Shown: piece by piece, positions 17,787 to 25,524 of the stretch
Layout: each line of letters begins with the position of its first letter
Position numbering within the stretch: the stretch's first letter is position 1
Assembly: GCA_949927415.1 (NCBI GenBank)
Contig: CATLFB010000001.1
Span: forward strand, 124,001 to 188,000
Reading direction: 5' to 3'
Length of the DNA: 64,000 nt
Source: an uncultured Candidatus Melainabacteria bacterium
Lineage (GTDB): Bacteria; Cyanobacteriota; Vampirovibrionia; Gastranaerophilales; Gastranaerophilaceae
Translations under genes and position numbers: made by a program
The notes under the pieces: model-generated
Databases searched by the model: none
The model's input: only the letters and a program-made list of their open reading frames with translations
What the model was told of the DNA's origin: nothing

Positions 17787-18596
17787 TTGAGTATCGGATT
17801 TATGACATTGGATAAATTAGACTTGCCGGCAAGAAAATCTACTGCGGCAAACTTAACAATGCCGTCATTTACAATTGACTTTCCTCCGCTGTTTTCATGC
17901 GGGAATTTTTTCAACTTTGCATTTCCGGCATTCAAACCTTTTGATTTTCAATTTTTCACAAAATCATCAGCTCCGCAAACTTCATTCACACCGGAATTTT
18001 CCGCACTAAAGTTTGACAGTTCAAGATATATGAATTTTGACATTGACTTTGCGCAGGCTTATACACCCATGCCGGCGCTTCCAAAACTTACATTGCCAAA
18101 ATTTGAACTGCCTTCAATTTCAAAGACAAATCCGGTCAAAACCGCAAAAACAAACAGAACTGCAACTTCATCTGTAATCAAGCCGAAAACCACAACAACG
18201 CTTGCAGAAATTGCAAAAATTTATAATCCTCAAAAAGGGGCAAAGCTTGCACAGTCAACTTTAAAAGGCTTAGGCAACGCTCAAAAAGGATACTGCGCCA
18301 GAGCAGTCAAAAAAGGAATGGTTAATGCCGGACTTATGGGGCAATACGAATACGGTCATGCAAACGAAACGCCAAGAATCTTAAGCCACAATAAAAACTT
18401 CAAAGAAGTTGCTGTTGCAGGCAGAGATTTGAACAAACTTCCGGCAGGATGCGTAATCTGCTATCCACCGGGAGATTGCGGATATAACAGCGAAGTTGGC
18501 CATAACACCACTACAGACGGAAACGGTCATGGAATCCATTTTCAGGTAGACAATATCAAAAAATCCGACAATGTCAGGGTTTTCGTACCCGTTTAG
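17787..18596 (+). CDS. Putative CHAP/NlpC-P60-like cysteine hydrolase
   Basis: 269 residues. Residues 1-140 are low-complexity and rich in Phe, Pro, Ser and Thr. The C-terminal 120 residues look like a papain-like peptidoglycan hydrolase: QKGYCARAVKKGMVNAG (candidate catalytic Cys170), LPAGCVICYPPGDCG, SEVGHNTTT (His239) and NGHGIHFQVDNI. In CHAP domains the order is Cys...His...polar, which fits. No N-terminal signal peptide is obvious, so export, if any, is unclear. The TTG start has AAGGGGA 8 nt upstream, better placed than for the ATG at 17802. The last 23 bases overlap convergent coaE. Family assignment is inference from motifs. Confidence 0.6.
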   Translation: MSIGFMTLDKLDLPARKSTAANLTMPSFTIDFPPLFSCGNFFNFAFPAFKPFDFQFFTKSSAPQTSFTPEFSALKFDSSRYMNFDIDFAQAYTPMPALPKLTLPKFELPSISKTNPVKTAKTNRTATSSVIKPKTTTTLAEIAKIYNPQKGAKLAQSTLKGLGNAQKGYCARAVKKGMVNAGLMGQYEYGHANETPRILSHNKNFKEVAVAGRDLNKLPAGCVICYPPGDCGYNSEVGHNTTTDGNGHGIHFQVDNIKKSDNVRVFVPV

Positions 18597-19221
18597 GTCT
18601 GTAATGTTTGTATTCGTTTAAAAGATATGCTATACGAACCTTCAATTCACTGATAGTTCCGTCATTTTCCAAACAATCATCCGCAAGAAGAAGTTTATCA
18701 ACCTGCGGCATCTGTGCGTTGATTCTGACAGAAGCATATTCTTCCGTGTAGCCGTCGCGTTTTAAAAGCCGTTTATAACGGTATTTGTCTTCTGAAAATA
18801 CCAGCAGAACTTTATCAAACATATACTGCATTTCAGCTTCATACAACTGCGGAACAGATACAAAAACAACTGTTTCATCTTTATGTTCTTCAAAGAATTC
18901 ATAAATCTTCAAACGAACAAGCGGATGGATGACAGATTCAAGACGTCTCAAAAGTTTTTTATCATTAAAAACCAGTTTGCCAAGCTTATGCCTGCAAATA
19001 TGTCCTTCTTCATCTGTGATATCTTCACCCTTAAATGCGCGCAAAACCTCTTTTCCCGCATCGACGAAAAACGGAAAGGATTTGAAAACATCAGTTTTCC
19101 CATCCAAAAGGTCATGCCCCACCTCATCTGTATTTAATACAGAATAACCTTGTTCTTTTAAAATTTGCTCAACGGTTGATTTTCCTGCGGCAATATTGCC
19201 TGTGATTGCGACTTTAATCAT
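18574..19221 (-). CDS. coaE: Dephospho-CoA kinase
   Basis: 215 residues, normal for CoaE. It phosphorylates the 3'-OH of dephospho-CoA with ATP, the last step of coenzyme A synthesis. Walker A is ITGNIAAGKST near residue 7, followed by LNTDEVGHDLL, the conserved D that binds substrate in the family's D-x-[IV] position. LESVIHPLVR and VFVSVPQLYEAEMQYMFDKVLLV are typical CoaE core blocks. The ATG overlaps the end of the pseudouridine synthase gene by 8 bp, so the thioesterase, synthase and coaE genes form a translationally coupled minus-strand operon. Confidence 0.93.
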   Translation of the reverse strand: MIKVAITGNIAAGKSTVEQILKEQGYSVLNTDEVGHDLLDGKTDVFKSFPFFVDAGKEVLRAFKGEDITDEEGHICRHKLGKLVFNDKKLLRRLESVIHPLVRLKIYEFFEEHKDETVVFVSVPQLYEAEMQYMFDKVLLVFSEDKYRYKRLLKRDGYTEEYASVRINAQMPQVDKLLLADDCLENDGTISELKVRIAYLLNEYKHYRPKRVRKP

Positions 19222-19948
19222 TTTTCTTAATCCTGTTCATGAAATTCTTCAAATCTTTTATCTGCCTTGGCTTAATAGGTTTGAACTCCCCGCGCTTAAG
19301 CCCGTCTAAATTTATTATAGCATGCTGAACTCTTTTCAAAGTTTTTACTTCATACCCGAAATGTTCAAACATTTTTCTAATCTGTCGGTTCATCCCCTGA
19401 AACAGCGTAATCTGCATAAACGTATGCTGTTTATCAGCTTCTAATACAGAAATCGAGGCATAAGCCTTTTTGCCCGGCTCAATTTCAATTCCTGCAGCCA
19501 TCTGCTCTAATTCATGAGGATGTATCACAGATTCGACAGAAACCAGATAAACCTTTGGAACCTTAACTGAGGGATGAGTCAACTCATTTATTAAATCACC
19601 GTCATTTGTTAAAATCAACAGACCTGTTGAGTCCTTATCGAGGCGTCCGACCGGCCTTAAGTGGTACATGCTTTCCGGAAGAAGGTCGTAAATGGTTTTT
19701 CGGCCCTTTTCATCGTCCGCAGTTGTAATATATCCGGCAGGCTTGTAGAATCGGTAATACTCCAGCTTGACGGGCCTCACTTGCTTTTGATTTACAAAAA
19801 CCTTGTCCTTAGGTCCAACAAGAAATCCGAGTTCCGTAACTTTTTTCCCGTTAACCGAAACAACTCCGCTTTCTATGAGTTCATCAGCCTTTCTTCTGGA
19901 GCAAAGCCCTGAAGATGCGATAAATTTGTTTAAACGGGTTGCAGACAT
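19214..19948 (-). CDS. Pseudouridine synthase, RsuA/RluB/RluE/RluF family
   Basis: 244 residues. The N-terminal S4 RNA-binding domain is MSATRLNKFIASSGLCSRRKADELIESG. The catalytic domain has RPVGRLDKDSTGLLILTNDG, in which the Asp of GRLDKDSTG is the nucleophile that isomerises uridine. MNRQIRKMFEHFGYEV is the other signature of this subfamily. Target is rRNA; whether 16S (RsuA) or 23S (RluB) cannot be told from sequence alone. It overlaps the thioesterase gene by 19 bp and coaE by 8 bp. Confidence 0.92.
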   Translation of the reverse strand: MSATRLNKFIASSGLCSRRKADELIESGVVSVNGKKVTELGFLVGPKDKVFVNQKQVRPVKLEYYRFYKPAGYITTADDEKGRKTIYDLLPESMYHLRPVGRLDKDSTGLLILTNDGDLINELTHPSVKVPKVYLVSVESVIHPHELEQMAAGIEIEPGKKAYASISVLEADKQHTFMQITLFQGMNRQIRKMFEHFGYEVKTLKRVQHAIINLDGLKRGEFKPIKPRQIKDLKNFMNRIKKND

Positions 19949-20388
19949 TCTTTCTCCTTTTTCTCTGACGAGTCAAACTCGCGCGAAAACGCATCCGCCA
20001 AAACTTTTGGCATACGTCTGTAAAGCTTTCCGGCATTGTTAATCGCAACAACATCAATGTCCGCCTCAATAAAAGTCTTTGAGGTCTCTAAAGACTTTAT
20101 TGCCTGACTAAACGTGACCGACAAACCGTTGTATTTTGTGATGGAAGTTTCAATAATCAGTTTGTCATTAAGTTTTGCAGACGCTTTATACCGCACATTA
20201 AGATTTACAACCGGCAGGGCAATATCATTGTTTTTCAAATCAATCAAATCAAGCCCCATACGCTCGCAAAGTTCGACTCGCGCGGCCTCAAGCCATCTCA
20301 AATAACTTCCGTGCCATACGACCCCGTAAGCATCCGTGTCTGCATAATAAACTTTTTGTTCCATAATATGTAATTTCTGATTTTCCAT
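19930..20388 (-). CDS. Acyl-CoA thioesterase, 4HBT/YbgC-like
   Basis: 152 residues with a single hotdog domain. The YbgC/4-hydroxybenzoyl-CoA thioesterase signature YYADTDAYGVVWHGSYLRWLE includes the catalytic Asp at TDAYGVVWH. It hydrolyses acyl-CoA or acyl-ACP thioesters in the cytoplasm; the physiological substrate is uncertain. The start at 20388 has no Shine-Dalgarno, but TAATAT lies exactly 6 nt upstream on the minus strand, so the mRNA is probably leaderless. It heads the three-gene operon with the pseudouridine synthase and coaE. Divergent from the rubredoxin gene. Confidence 0.85.
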   Translation of the reverse strand: MENQKLHIMEQKVYYADTDAYGVVWHGSYLRWLEAARVELCERMGLDLIDLKNNDIALPVVNLNVRYKASAKLNDKLIIETSITKYNGLSVTFSQAIKSLETSKTFIEADIDVVAINNAGKLYRRMPKVLADAFSREFDSSEKKEKECLQPV

Positions 20389-20437
20389 AAGTTAATATTA
20401 TCATGACATATAAAGATAAGCAAAGGAGATTAACAAA

Positions 20438-20572
20438 ATGAAATATTTATGCACAATCTGCGGATATATTTACGACGAAGAAAAAGAAGGCACAAAATTT
20501 GAAGATTTGCCCTCAGACTGGACATGCCCCTTATGCGCCGCGCCAAAAGACGATTTTGAAGTGCAGGAATAG
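20438..20572 (+). CDS. Rubredoxin (44 aa)
   Basis: Begins [18 protein letters not shown] and ends [15 protein letters not shown]. The two CxxC knuckles (CTIC and CPLC) bind one iron, and [18 protein letters not shown] and APKDDFE are the standard rubredoxin framework. Typical rubredoxins are 45-55 residues, so this one is at the short end but complete. It is a cytoplasmic one-electron carrier, often used for oxygen or peroxide defence in anaerobes. Shine-Dalgarno AAAGGAG is 8 nt before the ATG. It is too short for many gene finders. Confidence 0.93.
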   Translation: MKYLCTICGYIYDEEKEGTKFEDLPSDWTCPLCAAPKDDFEVQE

Positions 20573-20649
20573 CCGGACGAGAAAAAATTTTGTGTAAAAA
20601 TTTCTTTAAAAACTGGCAAATATTTTTTATCAGTGGTTTTATATAAACC

Positions 20650-21492
20650 GTGGAAGGCATTACAAACAGATATCCGAATTTTCAACAGCGCACTTATTAT
20701 ACGCAAAACCCGTATGATAATACTTACAGGCGTGCCAATTCTGAATCTTCAGATGATTTAAAAGAAGTGAAAGCTGTTGCAGGCGCCGGAATTTTGCAGG
20801 GCATCGCGCTGCTTCTTTCTAAAGCTTCAGACTGGTGCGGAAAGAAGCTTATGCAGGGCGAAGAATTCACCACGGCTGAAAACGTCGAAAAAATAGCATC
20901 TAAAATGCTCACCGACAACAAACTCGAAAAAAAAGTTGCAGTTGAATTCATTAACGAATCAAATGCCGGCGCCGTTGCTGCAAAATACCGAAAAAACGGA
21001 CTTGATATCCTTGGAGAACTGGGGCCTGTTGCAAGAGGCGAAAACGCATTTTACACAGACCAATTGAAACTTGCGGTTGCGCCCAAAAGCAAACCGTCAC
21101 TGATTCTTCATGAACTCGGCCATGCAATCACGGCTCACAAAGGTAAATTCATGAAATTCCTCCAAAAGTCACGAATGTATGCGGCCTCAATTCCATCGGC
21201 TCTTGTATTTTTTAACAATACCACTCAAAAGCCTGACGGGGAGAGAAGTTTCATTGAAAAACATGCATTCAAACTTGGATTTCTGGCATTTTTGCCGACA
21301 ATAATCGAAGAAGGCATTGCTTCACTTCGCGGAATAAATGCGGCGCGACAGATTAAAAAGACAGTTGACCGTTCAATTAATTTAAAACCATTGAGATGGA
21401 ATTACGCATTTGCCTGGATGACTTATGTAATCGCAGGCTTAGGTTTGGGAATAGCGGCGAAACAAAGCGTTATGACAGATGGTCGAAAATAA
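20650..21492 (+). CDS. Putative membrane-associated zinc metallopeptidase
   Basis: 280 residues. HELGHAI at residues 154-160 is an HExxH zinc site, and IIEEGIASLRG at 219-228 supplies a Glu 66 residues later that could be the third ligand, as in gluzincins. Hydrophobic segments occur at about 43-58, 175-190, 208-222 and 253-273, with the catalytic site probably facing the membrane or cytoplasm. The N-terminal 40 residues are Asn/Tyr-rich and look disordered. I cannot assign a named family. The GTG start at 20650 has no Shine-Dalgarno, and a TATATA lies just upstream. Single gene ahead of tRNA-Pro. Confidence 0.65.
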   Translation: MEGITNRYPNFQQRTYYTQNPYDNTYRRANSESSDDLKEVKAVAGAGILQGIALLLSKASDWCGKKLMQGEEFTTAENVEKIASKMLTDNKLEKKVAVEFINESNAGAVAAKYRKNGLDILGELGPVARGENAFYTDQLKLAVAPKSKPSLILHELGHAITAHKGKFMKFLQKSRMYAASIPSALVFFNNTTQKPDGERSFIEKHAFKLGFLAFLPTIIEEGIASLRGINAARQIKKTVDRSINLKPLRWNYAFAWMTYVIAGLGLGIAAKQSVMTDGRK

Positions 21493-21497
21493 GCCGC

Positions 21498-21526
21498 TTG
21501 ACTTAAAAATTTGTTTATCCTAGCAT
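21498..21526 (+). promoter_or_regulatory. Probable promoter of tRNA-Pro
   Basis: TTGACT, 17-bp spacer, TAGCAT, about 70 nt before the tRNA. Confidence 0.45.
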
Positions 21527-21597
21527 TGAAATATCAAGATGTAGCAGGAGCCGATGAGGTAAAGCTGCGCAGGTAATTGAAAAGTTAATACTAATTT

Positions 21598-21674
21598 CGG
21601 GATGTAGCGCAGCTTGGTAGCGCACCTCGCTTGGGACGAGGGGGTCGCACGTTCAAATCGTGTCATCCCGACCA
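21598..21674 (+). tRNA. tRNA-Pro (anticodon UGG), integration target
   Basis: 77-nt cloverleaf. Acceptor CGGGATG/CATCCCG, discriminator A, encoded CCA, anticodon stem CCTCG/CGAGG around CTTGGGA (anticodon TGG), T-arm GCACG/TTCAAAT/CGTGT. The 3' half from 21626 on is shared with attR at 39268-39313. By the usual geometry of tRNA integration, this 3' half, including its C-G pair in the T stem, came from the element and replaced the host version. Confidence 0.95.
21626..21671 (+). repeat. attL core
   Basis: Shared with attR at 39268-39313. Runs from the anticodon 5' stem (CTCGCTTGGG...) to the discriminator base. Two mismatches, both in the T stem. Confidence 0.88.
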
Positions 21675-21681
21675 TTTATTT

Positions 21682-21717
21682 AAAAGGCTTTTAGAGATTT
21701 CTCTAAAAGCCTTTTTT
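21682..21717 (+). terminator. Terminator of tRNA-Pro, element-borne
   Basis: AAAAGGCTTTTAGAG pairs with CTCTAAAAGCCTTTT, followed by a T run. It lies inside the element and replaces the terminator now displaced to 39331-39363. Confidence 0.85.
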
Positions 21718-21723
21718 AGTGCC

Positions 21724-21747
21724 ATTATGTAATTATTATGTAATTGA
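21724..21747 (+). repeat. Tandem ATTATGTAATT pair, left end (candidate integrase arm site)
   Basis: Two head-to-tail copies of ATTATGTAATT plus GA, identical over 24 bp to 39132-39155 and in the same orientation. Placed 52 bp inside attL. Interpreted as arm-type integrase or excisionase binding sites. Confidence 0.75.
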
Positions 21748-21774
21748 TAGTTTGTTCGTTAAATGTAGTTTATG

Positions 21775-22248
21775 TTACTTCTTGTTCTTTTGTGTTGATT
21801 TAAAGTCTATATATTTGATAAAGTCAATAATTTCAGCGATTTGATTTTTATCATAGCCGTATCTTGCAATATCCATTGCTAAATCAGTTTTATTAACTTT
21901 ATAGAAGTTTATATCTGTGCTAATTTTATCTGGCAAAATTAACGCTCTAAACACTTCATTAAAGTCTATTTCTAATGCTAATCCTAATCTTATTAAGGTT
22001 TCAACTCTTGGCATACTACGAGCCTTTTCTAAGTCATTAATAACAGCCAAACTAACTTTTGAACGTTCATTAACTTCTCTTACTGATAAACCTTTTTCTT
22101 TTCTTATAGCGGATATGAAAACGGCAAGTTTTTTTAAAACGCATTTCTCTAAATAATCGGTTATTTCTGATACTTTTTCTGCGTGGTTTTCGTCTTTCAC
22201 ATTGTTAAATTGCTCTGTTATGTATTCTAAAGATTTGAATTCTATCAT
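21775..22248 (-). CDS. XRE-family repressor of the element
   Basis: 157 residues. The central HTH (about residues 40-95) reads AVFISAIRKEKGLSVREVNERSKVSLAVINDLEKARSMPRVETLIRLGLALEI, a textbook HTH_3. The N-terminal 40 residues are acidic and helical; the C-terminal 50 may be a dimerisation or inducer domain (MDIARYGYDKNQIAEIIDFIKYI). Shine-Dalgarno AGAGGA is 6 nt before the ATG. Its promoter (22267-22295) diverges from that of the excisionase/integrase genes, and palindromes lie between. This is the arrangement of a lysogeny-type switch in which the repressor holds the element integrated (inference). Confidence 0.85.
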   Translation of the reverse strand: MIEFKSLEYITEQFNNVKDENHAEKVSEITDYLEKCVLKKLAVFISAIRKEKGLSVREVNERSKVSLAVINDLEKARSMPRVETLIRLGLALEIDFNEVFRALILPDKISTDINFYKVNKTDLAMDIARYGYDKNQIAEIIDFIKYIDFKSTQKNKK

Positions 22249-22266
22249 GATTTTCCTCTTGTGCTT

Positions 22267-22295
22267 ATCGTATCATTACTTCCTTTTTCTGTCAA
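22267..22295 (-). promoter_or_regulatory. Leftward promoter of the repressor gene
   Basis: On the minus strand: TTGACA (22295-22290), 17-bp spacer, TACGAT (22272-22267). Confidence 0.65.
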
Positions 22296-22348
22296 CACGA
22301 ACAGGTACGTTATTTTGATAGTTATTAATTACGTACTCGTTCGTTAAG

Positions 22349-22377
22349 TTGACAATTTCAAAACTATGTGTTAGTAT
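22349..22377 (+). promoter_or_regulatory. Rightward promoter of excisionase/integrase
   Basis: TTGACA, 17-bp spacer, TAGTAT. About 40 nt upstream of the excisionase start. Confidence 0.7.
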
Positions 22378-22389
22378 TAAATATAAAAG

Positions 22390-22403
22390 ACGTACATGTA
22401 CGT
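22390..22403. promoter_or_regulatory. Candidate repressor operator
   Basis: Perfect 14-bp palindrome ACGTACATGTACGT just downstream of the rightward promoter. Related TACGT half-sites at about 22310 and 22330 lie between the two promoters, so one repressor could control both directions. Confidence 0.6.
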
Positions 22404-22417
22404 AGAAAGGAGTAAAA

Positions 22418-22597
22418 GTGAAAGTTATTACAACAGAAGAAGCTGCTAAACTTCTAAGAACAGACATCAGAACACTTCAAAAACAGGCACAAAATGGGAA
22501 TTATCCCACTAATGTTTGCGGAAGAGTCGGTAGAAAGTATTTGTTCAATGAAGAAGCATTGATTGAATTTATCTTTTCAAAAAAGGATGTCGCATAA
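22418..22597 (+). CDS. Excisionase-like HTH protein (59 aa)
   Basis: Starts at GTG with GAAAGGAG 6 nt upstream. The sequence MKVITTEEAAKLLRTDIRTLQ, then GRVGRKYLFNEEALIEFIF, is the MerR/excisionase-type HTH_17 fold (EEAAKLL.....TLQ...GxxPxxxxGRxxxF). Such proteins bend attachment-site DNA and direct excision, and often also repress. The gene ends 10 nt before the integrase start, in the same direction and under the same promoter. It is too short for many gene callers. Confidence 0.82.
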   Translation: MKVITTEEAAKLLRTDIRTLQKQAQNGNYPTNVCGRVGRKYLFNEEALIEFIFSKKDVA

Positions 22598-22607
22598 GGT
22601 ATTGTTT

Positions 22608-23594
22608 ATGAGCGTATTCAAACATAAGAACGGTTACTATGGTTACAACTTTATGTATAAAGGCAAACGATATTGCCGAACCTTCAAAGGTTTAAACAGT
22701 GATGAAGTAGCAAAACTTGAAACAGTACATAAGGCAGAACTTATAAAAACGGGCTATGACATAACAAAGAAACAGGTCTATAACCTATCGGAACTTATTG
22801 TAGATTATAAAGAATATCGTAAAGCTCACTATACGAGACCTGATGAATTTGATTATGTTATAGATGAGTTTTATAAACTAGTTGGTAACAAAGATGTAGA
22901 GCTGATAACTGTTTCAGACCTTGAAAAATATATCAACTCTCGGTTAGGTAAGATAAAAAATTCCAGTATTAACAGAGAAGTTGATAATATTCGCCGGATA
23001 TTTTCTCTTGCTATTGAAAATAAACGTATATCTGTAAATCCTTGTTCTACATTAAAAAAGTTACGTATAGAAAACCCACCAGAACGCTATTTGACAAAGG
23101 AAGAAGAAGTCAAATTGCTTGCAGTATGTAATCCTACAATGAAAGCAATGACAATAACCGCTCTGCACACGGCTATGCGGACAAATGAAATTCTTAGTTT
23201 AAAATGGCAAGATGTATTCTTTGAAGAAGGATATCTTATCGCCTTAAACACAAAGAATAATAAACCACGCAAACTCCCTTTAACGGCGACTCTTAAAAAT
23301 GAGTTATTAAATCTACCTCGATTAAGTGAGTATGTTTTTACATCCCCTGTTACAGGTACTAGATATACAGAAGTAAAAACAACTTTCAAAAGAGCAGTAG
23401 AACGTAGCGGTATTCCGTATATAACTTTTCATAAGTTAAGAAATACCGCCGCATCAAGACTTAATGAAGCAGGGGTTGACATAGTAACAATACAAAAAAT
23501 ACTTGACCATGCAGACTTAAAAACAACTTTACGATATACGCATAATTCAAGTGCAAGTATTGAAAATGCTTTTAAAATACTGAATGACTATTAA
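22608..23594 (+). CDS. int: Tyrosine integrase of the tRNA-Pro element
   Basis: 328 residues from the ATG at 22608; the longer reading overlaps the excisionase. The N-terminal AP2-like arm-binding domain is MSVFKHKNGYYGYNFMYKGKRYCRTF, followed by a SAM-like core-binding domain (about 60-150). The catalytic domain has R in LHTAMRTNEILSLKW, K in NTKNNKPRKLPL, HKLR in ITFHKLRNTAASRL, H in KILDHADLKTT and nucleophile Y in LRYTH. Complete. The AP2-type N-terminus suits direct-repeat arm sites such as the ATTATGTAATT tandem found at both ends. It catalyses integration into and excision from tRNA-Pro. Confidence 0.93.
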   Translation: MSVFKHKNGYYGYNFMYKGKRYCRTFKGLNSDEVAKLETVHKAELIKTGYDITKKQVYNLSELIVDYKEYRKAHYTRPDEFDYVIDEFYKLVGNKDVELITVSDLEKYINSRLGKIKNSSINREVDNIRRIFSLAIENKRISVNPCSTLKKLRIENPPERYLTKEEEVKLLAVCNPTMKAMTITALHTAMRTNEILSLKWQDVFFEEGYLIALNTKNNKPRKLPLTATLKNELLNLPRLSEYVFTSPVTGTRYTEVKTTFKRAVERSGIPYITFHKLRNTAASRLNEAGVDIVTIQKILDHADLKTTLRYTHNSSASIENAFKILNDY

Positions 23595-23668
23595 ACATCT
23601 AAAATAGGTGATACGTATTGCCTTATTTTAAAGAAGAAAATTATAAGACAAAAGAAAGGAAAGTAAAA

Positions 23669-24094
23669 ATGCAAGACAAAATTTTATTATTATCAGAAGA
23701 TGAAAAAAGTATTGAACGTACAAAAAGAAGAGTTCTTAAGTACCTAGCAGATATAGATAAATTTTCAAATCTTTTATCAAAACTGTATAAAGGTAAATCT
23801 CATATCTTGCGTAGGTATCCAATGCCAGAGAGGCTAACAGTAGATACAAATAAGACTACTAAGTTAAAACAAAGAATTAGAAAAAGACTCCATATAATAA
23901 TATCAATGAGTAGTAATGAAGTTAAAAATATGAAAAATGGTATAATTGTTCCTGATAGTTTGATTTCATTGATTACACACAGAAATACAAACAATATAAT
24001 TAAGTTTATTAAGTATAGTAACAATATTCAAGACAAAAAATATCTAAAATCACCATTGGTTATATTACTCTGCAAACGTTACAGAGTTACTTAG
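23669..24094 (+). CDS. Hypothetical element protein (141 aa)
   Basis: The ATG at 23669 (MQDKILLLSEDEKSIERTK) has AGAAAGGAAAG upstream and is preferred to the TTG at 23618. The protein is strongly basic (KQRIRKRLHI, TKRRVLKYL) and helical, ending KRYRVT. No family is recognised. The base composition suggests DNA or RNA binding. It lies between the integrase and the large hypothetical gene of the presumed replication region, all in the same direction. Confidence 0.65.
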   Translation: MQDKILLLSEDEKSIERTKRRVLKYLADIDKFSNLLSKLYKGKSHILRRYPMPERLTVDTNKTTKLKQRIRKRLHIIISMSSNEVKNMKNGIIVPDSLISLITHRNTNNIIKFIKYSNNIQDKKYLKSPLVILLCKRYRVT

Positions 24095-24201
24095 GGTTAT
24101 ATACCCGAGTAACCGCAAATAAGATATTTCAATATAGGGGATACATACAGTAAAAGAAAAGGTCTAAGAGCCTTAATATAACAACAAAAGGAAGGTATAA
24201 A

Positions 24202-25524
24202 ATGAGAAATAAAAATAGGAAATTCAATAAGAAAAAATTTTTAATGAACATAAAAAGATTATCAGAGAAGTATATTATGCTATCTACATGTCTTTCAAGA
24301 CATAATATAGAAGAAATACTATTTAGGTCTATAAGAGATAACAACATATTAACTGACTGTATTAATGGACTTGACAACTGGTTAGGAAGTATTAATAGAT
24401 ACAGAATAACCAACATAGAAGAATATAGACAGCTATTAAGTTATTATAATACTCAATTCCTCAACTATCCTACAGCATACATTGATGATTTTATTAACTT
24501 CTGTCCCTCTGATTTAATTAAAAAAATAGTAGAATTAAGCTACATCGCAAGTGGAACAGGCAGGAAAACAGTACCTCTTAATAATGCTGATGTTAGAAAC
24601 AGGAATCTTATTTTTACCTTCAATAGTAAAACATTTCTTGAACATATCCCTGATGAAAATGAAGTGCCGTTTTATGCTAATGCTTTTTGGCATTTTGTAA
24701 TGCTTATCTTACTTACTGAATATGTCAACAGTTTTACTGATGAAGCTATTACACTTTATCTACCTGCATTTCATAATTTTATCAGCCTTAATATACTTAC
24801 AGGTCTAAAGATGTCAGCAGAATTTAAGACGGAAGTCTTGTATGAAGAACTATTTGAGGAAATATCTCAATTTATTCCTTCAAATAAACATAACTTAGCT
24901 ATTACTGTAAATGAAGAAAAACAAACAATTTTATTTAGGGTAAAAAATAATTTTATTCTCGTAAAAGCCTTTGAAAATGAAGGCTATAAAAGAGTTAAAA
25001 GAGTATTTAATTCAACATTAGACAGAAAATCAGAAGGTGAACTGCGAATAAAACGAGGAAATACTCCTAATTCGATTGAATTTATCCTTTACATAACAGG
25101 TATGAGAACTATTAGTCGTATTCTTTCTCTGGATTGCAACCCTTTGAGTAAAGTTTATTTACGTAATTTTTTTGAAAAAGGTGGAACATTTATATCCCTT
25201 ATTATCAGCTTTTATTTCAGAGCAATAATACAGAATTGTAGCCTTAAGTTCTATAAATCTCACTATACGACTTATAACAAATTTATTACGAACTACAAAG
25301 GGGAACGTAATACAGCTTTAAAAACAGCGGTTATTATTTTACTATCAGAATTACCTGAAAACAAAAGAAAAAGATTGATTGATAGATATTTCAAAAAATA
25401 TGATTATAGAGTAAAAAACGATATTTATAAGGATTTAGAAAATTTAGGTAAATCTTTAAAACGAGATAAATCTTGTGCTACAGCCAGATTGCATAATGCT
25501 TTAAGGCGGTATTATGGCTGGTAG
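24202..25524 (+). CDS. Large hypothetical element protein (440 aa)
   Basis: Shine-Dalgarno AAAGGAAGG 6 nt before the ATG. Very basic ends (MRNKNRKFNKKKFLMNIKR at the start; LKRDKSCATARLHNALRRYYGW at the end) flank a Phe/Ile/Asn-rich middle with a few hydrophobic stretches (AFWHFVMLILLTEYV near residue 168). I recognise no domain. Its stop overlaps the start of the putative replication protein by 11 bp, so the two are translationally coupled and probably work together, for example in element replication or its control (inference). Confidence 0.65.
   Translation: MRNKNRKFNKKKFLMNIKRLSEKYIMLSTCLSRHNIEEILFRSIRDNNILTDCINGLDNWLGSINRYRITNIEEYRQLLSYYNTQFLNYPTAYIDDFINFCPSDLIKKIVELSYIASGTGRKTVPLNNADVRNRNLIFTFNSKTFLEHIPDENEVPFYANAFWHFVMLILLTEYVNSFTDEAITLYLPAFHNFISLNILTGLKMSAEFKTEVLYEELFEEISQFIPSNKHNLAITVNEEKQTILFRVKNNFILVKAFENEGYKRVKRVFNSTLDRKSEGELRIKRGNTPNSIEFILYITGMRTISRILSLDCNPLSKVYLRNFFEKGGTFISLIISFYFRAIIQNCSLKFYKSHYTTYNKFITNYKGERNTALKTAVIILLSELPENKRKRLIDRYFKKYDYRVKNDIYKDLENLGKSLKRDKSCATARLHNALRRYYGW

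Noticed and set aside
22276-22467. 63-residue minus-strand ORF over the repressor/excisionase control region
   Set aside because: It covers both divergent promoters and the excisionase start and has no features of its own.
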